Source: Bifidobacterium tibiigranuli (lineage in GTDB: Bacteria; Actinomycetota; Actinomycetes; Actinomycetales; Bifidobacteriaceae). Taken from it: a DNA stretch of 64,000 bases. The notes below the pieces were generated by a model that saw only the letters and a list, made by a program, of their open reading frames with translations, was not told where the DNA came from and ran no database searches. Shown one piece after another: positions 25,309 to 33,873 of this stretch; the stretch's first letter is position 1, and the number at the start of each line of letters is the position of its first letter. The translations under genes were made by a program, and so were the position numbers. Location: NCBI RefSeq assembly GCF_009371885.1, contig NZ_QLZA01000010.1, positions 1 to 64,000 of the forward strand, in the 5' to 3' direction.

Positions 25309-25878
25309 ATGACTTCTTCGCATTCCGCCCTGATCGTGATCGACATGCAGCGTTCCTTCTCCGCTCTGCCCGAATGGGGCCAGGTCTCGAACCCGGATAT
25401 CGTCACCAATGTGGCCCGTCTCGTAGCCACTGCGCGCGAAAAGGGCCATCAGGTTGTCTGGGTGCTTCACGCATCCCCGAACTCGAACGATGAATTCGAT
25501 CCGGCGCACGGGCTCGTCCGGCCGCTTGACGGTCTCAATCCCGCCGAGGGCGAGCATATCGTCACGAAGACCTCTCGCAACGCGTTCACGACCACGAATC
25601 TCGCCCAGCACCTGACCCGTGCTGGTATAACCGATCTCGTGATCTGCGGCATCCAGACCGAACAGTGCTGCGAAACCACGGCCCGGGTCGCCGCCGACCT
25701 CGGGTACCATGTCACCTTCGTCACCGAAGCCACCGCCACCTTCCCCATCCGCTGGCCTGACACCGGAGCGGTGCTTGGCACCGACGCGATCATTGAACGC
25801 ACCGAGTTCGCCCTCGCCGGACGCTTCGCCCGCATCAGCACCATCGACTCCGCCTTTGATACGCCAGCCAAAGCTTGA
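25309..25878 (+). CDS. Isochorismatase-family cysteine hydrolase
   Basis: This 189-aa protein has the catalytic triad of the isochorismatase-like hydrolases: Asp12 in LIVIDMQRSF, Lys87 in VTKTSRNAF and Cys120 in GIQTEQCCETT. Members hydrolyse amides such as nicotinamide, ureido groups or N-carbamoyl compounds; true isochorismatases lack the Cys, so an amidohydrolase is more likely. I start at ATG 25309 since the domain begins at once; the upstream frame is unrelated. The Shine-Dalgarno is weak. It is a single gene divergent from marR. The substrate is not evident. Confidence 0.87.
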   Translation: MTSSHSALIVIDMQRSFSALPEWGQVSNPDIVTNVARLVATAREKGHQVVWVLHASPNSNDEFDPAHGLVRPLDGLNPAEGEHIVTKTSRNAFTTTNLAQHLTRAGITDLVICGIQTEQCCETTARVAADLGYHVTFVTEATATFPIRWPDTGAVLGTDAIIERTEFALAGRFARISTIDSAFDTPAKA

Positions 25879-25954
25879 CCGAGTATCCGGCACGTCATAG
25901 CGGACCGAACTAGTTTTCCAGCATCGGTGGCACGCAGGGGCACAAGGTGCGATT

Positions 25955-25996
25955 GCATCGTCAGAAACCGCATGATTCCACGCATTCTGACGATGC
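25955..25996. terminator. Bidirectional terminator
   Basis: GCATCGTCAGAA at 25955-25966 is perfectly complementary to 25985-25996. It lies between the stop of the isochorismatase-like gene and the stop of the convergent membrane-protein gene. Confidence 0.7.
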
Positions 25997-26005
25997 CTGG
26001 GGCTT

Positions 26006-27142
26006 CTATTTTGCTGCCTGCTCCGTATCAACGTCCTCTGCATCTAAACGCCGATTGCCTCGGCGCAACCAGGAGACCAGCGCCCATATCAGCGCTACGA
26101 CGATGAGGATGCCGCCTAGTATGGCGCATAGCGCGGCGATGGCTACGCGGAAGTTCACGACCGGGTCGACGACGGCTGTCATCGGGAAGAACAGCCCGAA
26201 CGCGGCGGTAATCGCCCCCAGCACCAGACCGAGCGTGCCGAAGACAATCGTTGCGACGCTTGGCCCGGTTTTCACCATCAGCGGAGCGACTGGCTGCGAC
26301 TCACGCGGCACCTGCACGTATGGCTGCTGGGGGTGCTGGGAGTGCTGAGGATTCCAGAAAGCCTGCGGTTTCGCGCCATGCTGCTGGTTCGCGCCCGTCT
26401 GCTGGTAGCCATAGCCTCGTGGCGGCTCAGTCGCGTACAGCGGCACCGAAGTCGAAGCAGGCTGGTCGCCTTGCGCTGTGGCCGACGTGGGCTCATCGGC
26501 GTCAGTTTGCTCGGCAGCGTCGCCTTCGGTTTCGTTCGATTTAACAGCTCCGTTTGGCTCGGCAGTGCTGTTCGATTCGGCGGCCCTGTTGGCCTCACCA
26601 ACCCCATCGAAGGCCACTGTGGAAGCATCCATAGCATCGAACGCTGATTCCGTGATGTATTCGGTTTCGACATCAGAACCGGCTGCATTCGCGCCCGCTC
26701 CACTGTTATCAGGCTCACGCTCGGCACCAGTTTCACGCGAGTCAATATTTTCAGATGCGTCGGCACTTTCAGCCGAGTCAATGCTTTCAGACGAGACGAT
26801 GACCGCAGTTGCTTCAACCGACGCTGCCTTGTCCAGAGCGCTCGACAACTGGACGGTTTCGGCCGTGTCAGAGCCTTCACTCTTCTCAATGATTTCTGTT
26901 GCGTCAAAGCTCTCGACGGCACTAGGATTTCCGGATGCGTCAGGAATTGCAGTCGTGCCAAGAATCTCAGTCGCTTCAGCGCCTGTGTCGGTATTGGCGT
27001 CCGGTACTGGCGTCACGTCGGCGTCATCCTTCACATGCCCATTGTAGATAGGCATTTGCGCGGTATTCGTCGAACACTCTGCCGGGCGTACGGCTTCGAC
27101 ATCATCGCGATTGGTCTCCGGCGTCTCGTTGAACTCACTCAT
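26006..27142 (-). CDS. Membrane protein with long acidic low-complexity N-terminus
   Basis: The 378-aa protein has about 250 residues of disordered, acidic Ser/Ala/Glu/Asp/Thr sequence (TAEPNGAVKSNETEGDAAEQ), then a Gln/Pro/His-rich stretch (QHGAKPQAFWNPQHSQHPQQP). Two membrane helices follow near the C-terminus, with a short basic tail. The helix pair recalls DUF4190-type proteins. Its start overlaps the stop of the PspC gene (ATGAGTGA), so translation is coupled and it likely acts in the same envelope-stress system. The disordered part may be a cytoplasmic interaction arm. Function is unknown. Confidence 0.75.
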   Translation of the reverse strand: MSEFNETPETNRDDVEAVRPAECSTNTAQMPIYNGHVKDDADVTPVPDANTDTGAEATEILGTTAIPDASGNPSAVESFDATEIIEKSEGSDTAETVQLSSALDKAASVEATAVIVSSESIDSAESADASENIDSRETGAEREPDNSGAGANAAGSDVETEYITESAFDAMDASTVAFDGVGEANRAAESNSTAEPNGAVKSNETEGDAAEQTDADEPTSATAQGDQPASTSVPLYATEPPRGYGYQQTGANQQHGAKPQAFWNPQHSQHPQQPYVQVPRESQPVAPLMVKTGPSVATIVFGTLGLVLGAITAAFGLFFPMTAVVDPVVNFRVAIAALCAILGGILIVVALIWALVSWLRRGNRRLDAEDVDTEQAAK

Positions 27143-29138
27143 GGCCAAACTCCTTAGTCGATACGGATTGCTGCGCATTAATCACTCTCAATTGCGTGGC
27201 GGATTCTTTCGCGTGCCTCGTGTCTTGCGCGGCATTCCCATCATTCACACTGTTCCAGGCGGCAAGCGTCACCGCAGGCACCTGCGATGATAAGGAGGAC
27301 GAGGAAGCAGAAGAACCGTTCCAGATAACACCGTTCATGTCATCCCAGGTCATGTCGCTAGTGCTTGCAGCAGGTTCGGAGGCGTAGCGCACCGAGAATC
27401 TGGCCTCGATCACATGCGTGGCGTTGATCCACAGCTCTGGCCCGTCGACGGGCCGATCATCGCCATACAGCCATTGATAATTGCTGTCGTTCTCATGGCC
27501 TGTATATTGCATGAATTCGAAGAGGCCAGCTGACGACGATCGGTTCATGGACGCATACCGTCCGCCGACCGACCGCACGGAACCATAGTATTGCCAATTA
27601 TCGATGCCGTTGCCAAACCCGTACGAGCATCCATCGGGCAGCGTTATCGACACCTGCGTGCGGTAGGCGGTGAGATTGATGACGCCGGTGGGGCATTGCG
27701 AGGGCACCGTCTTGCCGCTGTCGAGCTTCATATCATGTGGCTTGCGCCCCTTTGCATAGCCGCTCAAATCGATGCTGGCACGATTGCTGTCATAGTCGTT
27801 GCCTACGAAGGCGACGCCGTTCTTCAGCGTCGTCATGTCGTGCTCGCTCGGCCCGAATGAACGCTCGCTCTGCCCTGAAACTGTGGCATACGAGGCATTC
27901 GTCAGTCTCATATCGTTGAGATTGTACGTATAGAACGCGCCGACGACGGCGAAGCTGACCGCGACGAAACCCGCCAGCCAGGCCAGCGGAATCAGCCCGC
28001 CCGAACGCCGGCCCATCAGCCCGAGCACTACGATCACGCCACCGATAAGCAGGCACACGCCGGCGCTCCACAGCACCGCCATCTTCACGATATCGCCGAG
28101 ATAAAGGCTGGCGTTCAGCTGCGTGCCGAACAGCGCCGCCGCCGAGACGAATATCAGCCCGAGCACGGCCATGACCACGCCGAAGCCGGCCGGTTTGCGC
28201 CGCACGCACCTTGGCACAGGCGGCGGCACCGCAAAGCTCTGGTCACGAATGTCATGCGCAAGATGGCTCGCATAATGCGGGTCATGCGGCGGCACCGGTC
28301 GACGATATGCTGACGCGGCCGACGCAGCAGGGCCGGTGCCGGGAGCCCAGCCCGCAGAGCCGTTCATGGGGCCTGCAGAGCCTGCAGCACTTGTGTTTGC
28401 CGCGGAATGGGCCGTTCCGTAGCCGCTTGCAGGCGGCATGCCATATGTTGGCGGCTCAGTACCTGCTGGACTGGCTGGCCCAGTTTGCCCGACTGGCCTG
28501 CCGGAATATGAACTAGCCGGACTTGCTGGACCGGTGGGGCCAGTAGGACGGGTAGAACCAGCCGGCCTAGGCGCAGGTCCGCCCGTAGGTCCGCCGAACC
28601 ACGGACGCCATCCTTCAGGATTCGGCTGCGGCCCAGATGGGTTGCCCTGTGGCCCGGTGTACCCAGCTCCCCTGCCAGCGATATGCTCGCGATGCGAGAG
28701 ATTGTTGACCACGACCAGCAGCGCCGCGAGCGCAAGCGCGTCCACGAACAGCCCACGGCCGGGGAATACGAATACGGCCACGAACATGGCCAGCGGCCCC
28801 AGCATCACCCAGCGCCAGACCCCATTGACGAGATCCTGCGCCATGATGCGACCGTCATAGTCGTCGGGCAGCAGGAACCAGGCGAGGGCGTAGAACGCCA
28901 GGCCGAAGCCGAATACCACGGTGGAGGCGACCATCAGCGCGCGCACGAGCACCGGACTCCACCCGATGCGCTCGGCCAGCCCGGCGCACACGCCGCCGAC
29001 CCAGCGGTCTTCGCTGCGGCTGATGCGGCCGCTCCGTATCCATGCGAAGAAGCGTCGCGCATGGGTCGAGAACATGGTGTCGTACGGATCCTGCGGATGT
29101 GGTTCTTGCGGCGGTGCCGCGTCATATGGATTGCTCAT
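27135..29138 (-). CDS. PspC-domain membrane protein
   Basis: This 667-aa protein begins with a PspC domain (about residues 40-95: RWVGGVCAGLAERIGWSPVLVR, then a helix ending LAWFLLPDDYDG). A Pro/Gly/Thr-rich linker follows (about 155-310), then three further helices (about 325-430) and a C-terminal extracytoplasmic domain of about 230 residues. PspC-type proteins sense or respond to envelope stress. It is divergent from the PspC-domain histidine kinase, with a palindrome between, and coupled to the downstream 378-aa gene. The layout resembles LiaF-type accessory proteins. The ligand of the C-terminal domain is unknown. Confidence 0.85.
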   Translation of the reverse strand: MSNPYDAAPPQEPHPQDPYDTMFSTHARRFFAWIRSGRISRSEDRWVGGVCAGLAERIGWSPVLVRALMVASTVVFGFGLAFYALAWFLLPDDYDGRIMAQDLVNGVWRWVMLGPLAMFVAVFVFPGRGLFVDALALAALLVVVNNLSHREHIAGRGAGYTGPQGNPSGPQPNPEGWRPWFGGPTGGPAPRPAGSTRPTGPTGPASPASSYSGRPVGQTGPASPAGTEPPTYGMPPASGYGTAHSAANTSAAGSAGPMNGSAGWAPGTGPAASAASAYRRPVPPHDPHYASHLAHDIRDQSFAVPPPVPRCVRRKPAGFGVVMAVLGLIFVSAAALFGTQLNASLYLGDIVKMAVLWSAGVCLLIGGVIVVLGLMGRRSGGLIPLAWLAGFVAVSFAVVGAFYTYNLNDMRLTNASYATVSGQSERSFGPSEHDMTTLKNGVAFVGNDYDSNRASIDLSGYAKGRKPHDMKLDSGKTVPSQCPTGVINLTAYRTQVSITLPDGCSYGFGNGIDNWQYYGSVRSVGGRYASMNRSSSAGLFEFMQYTGHENDSNYQWLYGDDRPVDGPELWINATHVIEARFSVRYASEPAASTSDMTWDDMNGVIWNGSSASSSSLSSQVPAVTLAAWNSVNDGNAAQDTRHAKESATQLRVINAQQSVSTKEFGHE

Positions 29139-29172
29139 GCCTCTATTACAGCAAACGCACGCGCCGCATAGT

Positions 29173-29190
29173 ATCAGGGAACACCCTGAT
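29173..29190. promoter_or_regulatory. Candidate operator in the PspC divergent promoter
   Basis: ATCAGGG at 29173-29179 mirrors CCCTGAT at 29184-29190 with four bases between. An extra half site CCCCTGA follows at about 29194-29200. It lies between the two divergent PspC-domain genes, where the linked response regulator would be expected to bind. Confidence 0.5.
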
Positions 29191-29252
29191 TATCCCCTGA
29201 ACTCTGGCGCTCCGCCTACCCTTGGGCGCATCAGGAAGGCACAATAGAGGGT

Positions 29253-30896
29253 ATGACGCAGACCACCACCATGCGACCGCCGCAGCACAACGGCGCTCCC
29301 GGCATGACGCCCGGCCCGATGCACGGCATGACGCCCAGCCCTTTGGCGCCGCCAGTCCATCCTGCCGTGCTGCCGCTGATGCGCCCGGAGCACGGCCGCA
29401 TGCTGTGCGGAGTGTGCCTGGGGATTGCCAAACACCTGGGCATCAAGGTCTGGCCGGTGCGGCTGGCGTTTCTGGCTTCGACTTTCCTGTTCGGGTCCGG
29501 CCTCATCGCCTACCTGTTCCTGTGGATTTTCGTTCCTTCCGGCGACCCGGTGCGCGCTGCCGCGGCACTCGCGCACGACGTTCCGGTGGCCGATTCGCCG
29601 CTGTCGCATGGCAATAGGCCTTACGCCGCAGCACGGGGCAGAGCCGCGCAAGGCAGGACCACGCAGGGCAATGCCACGAGGCCGCCAGCTGATAGTACCG
29701 GCAAGGGCAGCGCCACCGCCCACGAATACGCCTCCGACAATGCCGTGCATGACGCTGCAGACGATATACGTGGCTCTGCGGAAAGCCTCCTGGCGGCGCT
29801 GCGTCGCGCTCCAAAATCGTCGTTGTTCGCACTCGCTGGGTTACTGATCCTTGCGATTGGCGTGCTGCTGGCCGCCACAGGCCTCGCCGTAGGCATTCTC
29901 GCCGCCACGCTGATTTCGCTCGCGGGTATCGGCATCTCATGGCTGCGCTATAACGCCGAAAACGGGCAACTGCGCTCGATGATCATCGGTATCGCCATGC
30001 AATTCCTTGCCTTTACGACGTATATCGTCTCTTCGGCGCATATGAATTCATCGCCTGCGAACGCCGGCAATCCGGATATCCGCATGGTGCTTCTCGCCGG
30101 TCTGGCGATGCTCGTGGGCACCGGCATCGCGATTGTACCGTGGATGCATTCCTTAATCCGCGATGTGGGCACCGAGCGGGCGCTCAAGGAGCGTGAGGAG
30201 GAACGCGCCGATATGACAGCCCATCTGCACGACGGCGTGCTGCAGACGCTGGCGCTGATTCAATTGCACAGCGAGGAGCCGACCACGGTGTTCACGCTGG
30301 CCCGCCAGCAGGAGCGCGAGCTGCGCGACTGGCTCTATCAGGAACGCACGCCGCCCGAGCGCTCCGTGAGCCGGGGCCTGAGCGATATCGCCGCGCAGGT
30401 CGAGGATGAGCATGGCAAGCCGATCGAGGTGGTGACCGTGGGCGACGCGCTGCCCAGCGCTCAGACTGACGCGCTGCTCGACGCCTCGCGGCAGGCGCTG
30501 GTCAACGCGGCCACGCATGGCGGCGAGCCGATTTCGGTGTACTGCGAGGCGGGCAAGGGCACGGTCGAAGTGTACGTGCGCGACCACGGCAGCGGTTTCG
30601 ACGTGGATGCCGTACCCGCCAATCGGCTCGGCATCCGCGAATCGATCGTCGGGCGCATCACGCGGCGCGGCGGTACAGTGGAGATTGTGTCGAAGCCGAA
30701 TTGGGGAACCGAAGTGCGCATGCATATGCCGGTCACCTGCGTGGGCGACGGAGACGGCAAAGCCGATGAGACTGCTGAACATACTCATGGCAGTGCGGAT
30801 AACGGCGCAGCTGCCGATAAGCCACACAGCAACGACGCGGGCGGCGGCAAACCGCACAGCACCAGTGACGACGCGAATAACAAGGAGCAACGATGA
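29253..30896 (+). CDS. PspC-domain sensor histidine kinase, NarL/DesK type
   Basis: The 547-aa protein fuses an N-terminal PspC domain (about 45-100: MLCGVCLGIAKHLGIKVWPVR) to a membrane module of several helices (about 190-310) and a cytoplasmic kinase. The H box is DMTAHLHDGVLQTLALIQL (HisKA_3 type). The HATPase shows ALVNAATHGG, VYVRDHGSGF and NRLGIRESIVGR. An Asp/Asn/His-rich tail ends the protein. Its stop overlaps the next ATG (ATGA), coupling it to the response regulator. It probably senses membrane stress via the PspC helix and phosphorylates the NarL-type partner. Confidence 0.92.
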   Translation: MTQTTTMRPPQHNGAPGMTPGPMHGMTPSPLAPPVHPAVLPLMRPEHGRMLCGVCLGIAKHLGIKVWPVRLAFLASTFLFGSGLIAYLFLWIFVPSGDPVRAAAALAHDVPVADSPLSHGNRPYAAARGRAAQGRTTQGNATRPPADSTGKGSATAHEYASDNAVHDAADDIRGSAESLLAALRRAPKSSLFALAGLLILAIGVLLAATGLAVGILAATLISLAGIGISWLRYNAENGQLRSMIIGIAMQFLAFTTYIVSSAHMNSSPANAGNPDIRMVLLAGLAMLVGTGIAIVPWMHSLIRDVGTERALKEREEERADMTAHLHDGVLQTLALIQLHSEEPTTVFTLARQQERELRDWLYQERTPPERSVSRGLSDIAAQVEDEHGKPIEVVTVGDALPSAQTDALLDASRQALVNAATHGGEPISVYCEAGKGTVEVYVRDHGSGFDVDAVPANRLGIRESIVGRITRRGGTVEIVSKPNWGTEVRMHMPVTCVGDGDGKADETAEHTHGSADNGAAADKPHSNDAGGGKPHSTSDDANNKEQR

Positions 30897-31645
30897 ACGG
30901 CACCGATACCTTCGACAATAAACCCGCTACAAACGTCGAATTTTCGGGCGATGATGCTCAACACACCGACCCCTCCCCCAGCCACAGCAACGAAGATCTC
31001 AAACATATCCGCATCGCCGTCGTCGATGACCATGAGATGTTCCGTGCGGGCGTCATCGCCACGCTGCAGCCGTATTTCCAGATCGTCGGGCAGGCAGCCG
31101 ATGTCGAAGGCTCCATCGCGATGATCAGCCAGACCGCGCCCGATGTGGTGCTGCTCGATGTGCATGTGCCCGGCGGCGAGGGCGGAGGCGGCGCAGAAAT
31201 CCTCGCCAAATCGCAGCCGCTTTCCCCCGATTCGGCATTTCTGGCGCTTTCCGTCTCGGATTCGCCCAAGGACGTCGGCTCCGTCATCCGCGCCGGGGCA
31301 CGCGGCTACGTGACCAAGACCATCACCGGGCAAGATCTGATGAACTCGATTATCCAGGTGCATGAGGGCTATGCGGTGTTCTCGCCCAAGCTCGCCGGAT
31401 TCGTGCTCTCCACCTTCCAAGACGTCGCCCCCGCCGCGCATGACGACGAGCTCGACCGTCTTTCGGCGCGCGAGCAGGAGGTCATGCGCCTCATCGCCCG
31501 CGGATACACCTACAAGGAAGTAGCCGCCGAACTGTTCATCTCCATCAAAACCGTTGAAACCCATGTCAGCTCGGTGCTGCGCAAGCTCCAGCTTTCGAAT
31601 CGCACCGAGCTGACCCGCTGGGCCGCCGACCGGCGAATCGTGTGA
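30893..31645 (+). CDS. NarL/LuxR-family response regulator
   Basis: This 250-aa regulator has a disordered N-terminus of about 38 residues, a receiver domain (acidic pair in IAVVDDHEMFRAG, phosphoacceptor Asp in DVVLLDVHVPG, Lys in GYVTKTITG) and a C-terminal LuxR HTH (LSAREQEVMRLIARGYTYKEV, IKTVETHVSSVLRKLQL). It overlaps the kinase gene by 4 bp, so the two form a two-component pair. Likely targets are the divergent PspC operon and its own promoter. A 118-bp double palindrome follows the stop. Confidence 0.94.
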   Translation: MNGTDTFDNKPATNVEFSGDDAQHTDPSPSHSNEDLKHIRIAVVDDHEMFRAGVIATLQPYFQIVGQAADVEGSIAMISQTAPDVVLLDVHVPGGEGGGGAEILAKSQPLSPDSAFLALSVSDSPKDVGSVIRAGARGYVTKTITGQDLMNSIIQVHEGYAVFSPKLAGFVLSTFQDVAPAAHDDELDRLSAREQEVMRLIARGYTYKEVAAELFISIKTVETHVSSVLRKLQLSNRTELTRWAADRRIV

Positions 31646-31646
31646 G

Positions 31647-31764
31647 TCAGCGTACGTTTTCCGCCACGCTTCGCAGCCTCATATTGGAAAACGTACACTG
31701 AGCATCATTCATCGTACGTTTTCCAATACGGACTTCACTACGGTGGGGGAAAACGTACGCTGAG
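31647..31764. repeat. 118-bp double palindromic element, copy 1
   Basis: Two palindromes with arms TCAGCGTACGTTTTCC / GGAAAACGTACACTGAG (31647-31702) and TCGTACGTTTTCC / GGAAAACGTACGCTGAG (31712-31764) are separated by 9 bp. The same arms and exact spacing occur at 54551-54668, while the loops differ. It follows the response regulator stop and faces the LysR gene stop. Confidence 0.75.
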
Positions 31765-31783
31765 CCTGCGCCCGTTAGTCCGC

Positions 31784-32644
31784 TCAGTCGCTCGCGTACA
31801 GCTGCGTGACGGTGCCAATCAGGTCGTTCAAGCCGGCGGGCTGCTCGTCGTGCCACCAGACGAGCCGCACGGGTATGCGCGGGCCGTCGGTTATCGGCCG
31901 GTAGCTGATGCCGGGCCGGGGATGATGGTGCGCAGTGGCTTCGGCCGTGGTCCCGACCCCCTGCCCCGCCGCTATGGCGTCGAGCCAGCTATCGACGTCA
32001 TTGGACTCGATGACCTTCGGGGTATATTCCAAACCGCTCCATAGCTGGATGTTTGTGGTCCCGGTGCGCGGGTCGATGATAACCGTGCGCTCGGCGATCT
32101 CGCCCATGGTGACCCGTTCGCGCTGGGACCAGAGCAGGTCGTCCGAGGCGAACGCGACCAGCCGCCGCTCCAAGCCGACCACCACGGAGTCGAATCGTTT
32201 GTCATTCACGGGAATGCGCACGATAGCCGCATCGCACAGCCCTTCCGCAAGTCCCGACGTGGGCGAATTGTATCTGATAAGCTCCAACGCGATATCCTGG
32301 TGCTTCTTCGCCCATTCCCGCTGCAATGGCACCGTGTGGGAGCCAAGCGCCGACCATGCGTACCCCAGTCGAAGCGTGCTGTGCTGCGAAGCCAGCACTT
32401 CGCGCAGCCGCTCGGCCTCGGCCAGCACCCGACGGGCATGCGGCAAGATCTGCTGGCCGACGCCGGTGAGTTCGCACCCGCGCGGCAATCGTCGTAATAG
32501 TTTGCTCCCGGCGGCCTTTTCTAGGTTTGCAATAGTGCGCGAAACCGCAGCCTGCGACACGTGAAGCTGCGGTGCCGCATCGGTGAATGATCCCGTTTCA
32601 GCGGCGGCTACGAAAAACCGAATCTCCCGAAGACTCAAATCCAT
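31784..32644 (-). CDS. LysR-family transcriptional regulator
   Basis: This 286-aa protein has an N-terminal winged HTH (about 1-62: EIRFFVAAAETGSFTDAAPQL, VSQAAVSRTIANLEKAAGSKLLRR) and an effector-binding domain. It is divergent from a DMT-family exporter 68 bp away, a common arrangement in which the LysR protein controls the exporter in response to a metabolite. A GCAATA/TATTGC inverted repeat in the spacer is the likely site. The ligand is unknown. Confidence 0.92.
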   Translation of the reverse strand: MDLSLREIRFFVAAAETGSFTDAAPQLHVSQAAVSRTIANLEKAAGSKLLRRLPRGCELTGVGQQILPHARRVLAEAERLREVLASQHSTLRLGYAWSALGSHTVPLQREWAKKHQDIALELIRYNSPTSGLAEGLCDAAIVRIPVNDKRFDSVVVGLERRLVAFASDDLLWSQRERVTMGEIAERTVIIDPRTGTTNIQLWSGLEYTPKVIESNDVDSWLDAIAAGQGVGTTAEATAHHHPRPGISYRPITDGPRIPVRLVWWHDEQPAGLNDLIGTVTQLYASD

Positions 32645-32673
32645 AACCTAAACGTATGTCTATGTCATGACTT

Positions 32674-32689
32674 GCAATAGGATTATTGC
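32674..32689. promoter_or_regulatory. Candidate LysR-type binding site
   Basis: GCAATA at 32674-32679 and TATTGC at 32684-32689 form a perfect inverted repeat with four bases between, in the 68-bp spacer of the divergent LysR and exporter genes. Confidence 0.5.
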
Positions 32690-32712
32690 TGATTGTGACT
32701 TACTGTAGCAGC

Positions 32713-33738
32713 ATGGAACATCACAGCATCGGTCATTCTTCTGTGTCACCAACTGCAGCATCGGCTGCGGAGTCTGTTGCCACTCCGGTCGCAACTTCAG
32801 GCGCAGCGTCTGACGCAACGCCTAGCACAGCGCCGGCGAGCGGCAAACAACACAAGCAATTGTCCGTGCAAACGGCGAATGCGGCGCAGCGCGCAACCGG
32901 CATCGGCATGATGCTGACCAGTTCCGTTTCCAATCAAGTAGGCGCCGCCCTTGGTGCCCAAGCGTTCCCGATAATCGGCCCGGTCGGCGTGGTCGCCATC
33001 CGCCAGTTCGTCACTGCCATCGTGCTCGCCCCCATCGCGCACCCCACGCTTCGCGGGCTGCGCAAGGACCAGTGGCGGCCGATCATCGGACTGGTGGTCG
33101 TATACAGCGTGATGAATCTCAGCCTGTACACAGCGGTCAGCCGCATAGGCCTGGCCATGGCCGTCACGCTGGAATTCCTCGGGCCGCTGATCGTGGCCAT
33201 AGCCAGCTCACGGCGCATCATCGATGTCGCGTGCGCCATACTTGCCGCCGTAGGAGTAATCGTGCTGACCGATCCTGGCCCGACAACGGATGTCATCGGC
33301 ATTGCCTGCGCTTTACTCGCCGCGACAGCTTGGGGCGTCTACATTCTGCTCAACCGCTCGCTCGGCCAGCGCCTCCCCGGTCTGCAGGGAACCGCCACCG
33401 CCAGCCTCCTCACCGCCATGGTATGGATACCCATCGCAATCGCATGGTTCGCCGTTCACACTCCGACCGTGATGTCGATCGTTCTCGCCGTGGCCTGCGG
33501 CCTGATGGCCTCAGCCATCCCCTATGCCGCCGATATGCTCGCTCTGAGACGAGTGCCGGCCCAGATGTTCGGCACCTTCACCAGCCTCAACCCCGTGTGG
33601 GCCGCGCTGGCCGGATGGCTCCTGCTGCATCAGGCACTCCGACCCAACGAATGGGCCGGCATCGCGCTCATCATTCTCAGCAACGCCCTCGTATCCACCC
33701 GGGAATTCAGGGCTGCCAAGAAGTCGATCGCGAAATAA
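32713..33738 (+). CDS. EamA/RhtA-type DMT exporter
   Basis: This 341-aa protein has a polar Ala/Ser/Thr-rich N-terminus of about 55 residues, then ten predicted helices in the two-EamA arrangement (AAIGPVG-like start at QAFPIIGPVGVVAIRQF, second repeat from VIGIACALLAATAWGVYILLNRSL). Related RhtA proteins export threonine, homoserine or other amino acids. ATG 32713 is the likely start; the Shine-Dalgarno is poor. It is probably controlled by the divergent LysR gene. The substrate is inferred only by family. Confidence 0.87.
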   Translation: MEHHSIGHSSVSPTAASAAESVATPVATSGAASDATPSTAPASGKQHKQLSVQTANAAQRATGIGMMLTSSVSNQVGAALGAQAFPIIGPVGVVAIRQFVTAIVLAPIAHPTLRGLRKDQWRPIIGLVVVYSVMNLSLYTAVSRIGLAMAVTLEFLGPLIVAIASSRRIIDVACAILAAVGVIVLTDPGPTTDVIGIACALLAATAWGVYILLNRSLGQRLPGLQGTATASLLTAMVWIPIAIAWFAVHTPTVMSIVLAVACGLMASAIPYAADMLALRRVPAQMFGTFTSLNPVWAALAGWLLLHQALRPNEWAGIALIILSNALVSTREFRAAKKSIAK

Positions 33739-33768
33739 CCAGGTCTGCCATGCGTACGGATTGTATTA

Positions 33769-33835
33769 GTAACCGAGCCTACTGGAGCAGAAGCGTCGCT
33801 GACGAGTGGGTGGTGCGACGCTTTCGTTCCATTAT
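33769..33835. repeat. Imperfect palindromic intergenic repeat, copy 2
   Basis: It shares CTACTGGAGC and flanking sequence with 7784-7853. Here GAAGCGTCGC and GCGACGCTTTC make a strong stem (about 33790-33825). It lies between the convergent exporter and HAD genes and may serve as terminator. Confidence 0.5.
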
Positions 33836-33873
33836 GAGAAGGCTGTCGCTACAAAACGGACGCCAAGCACCAG

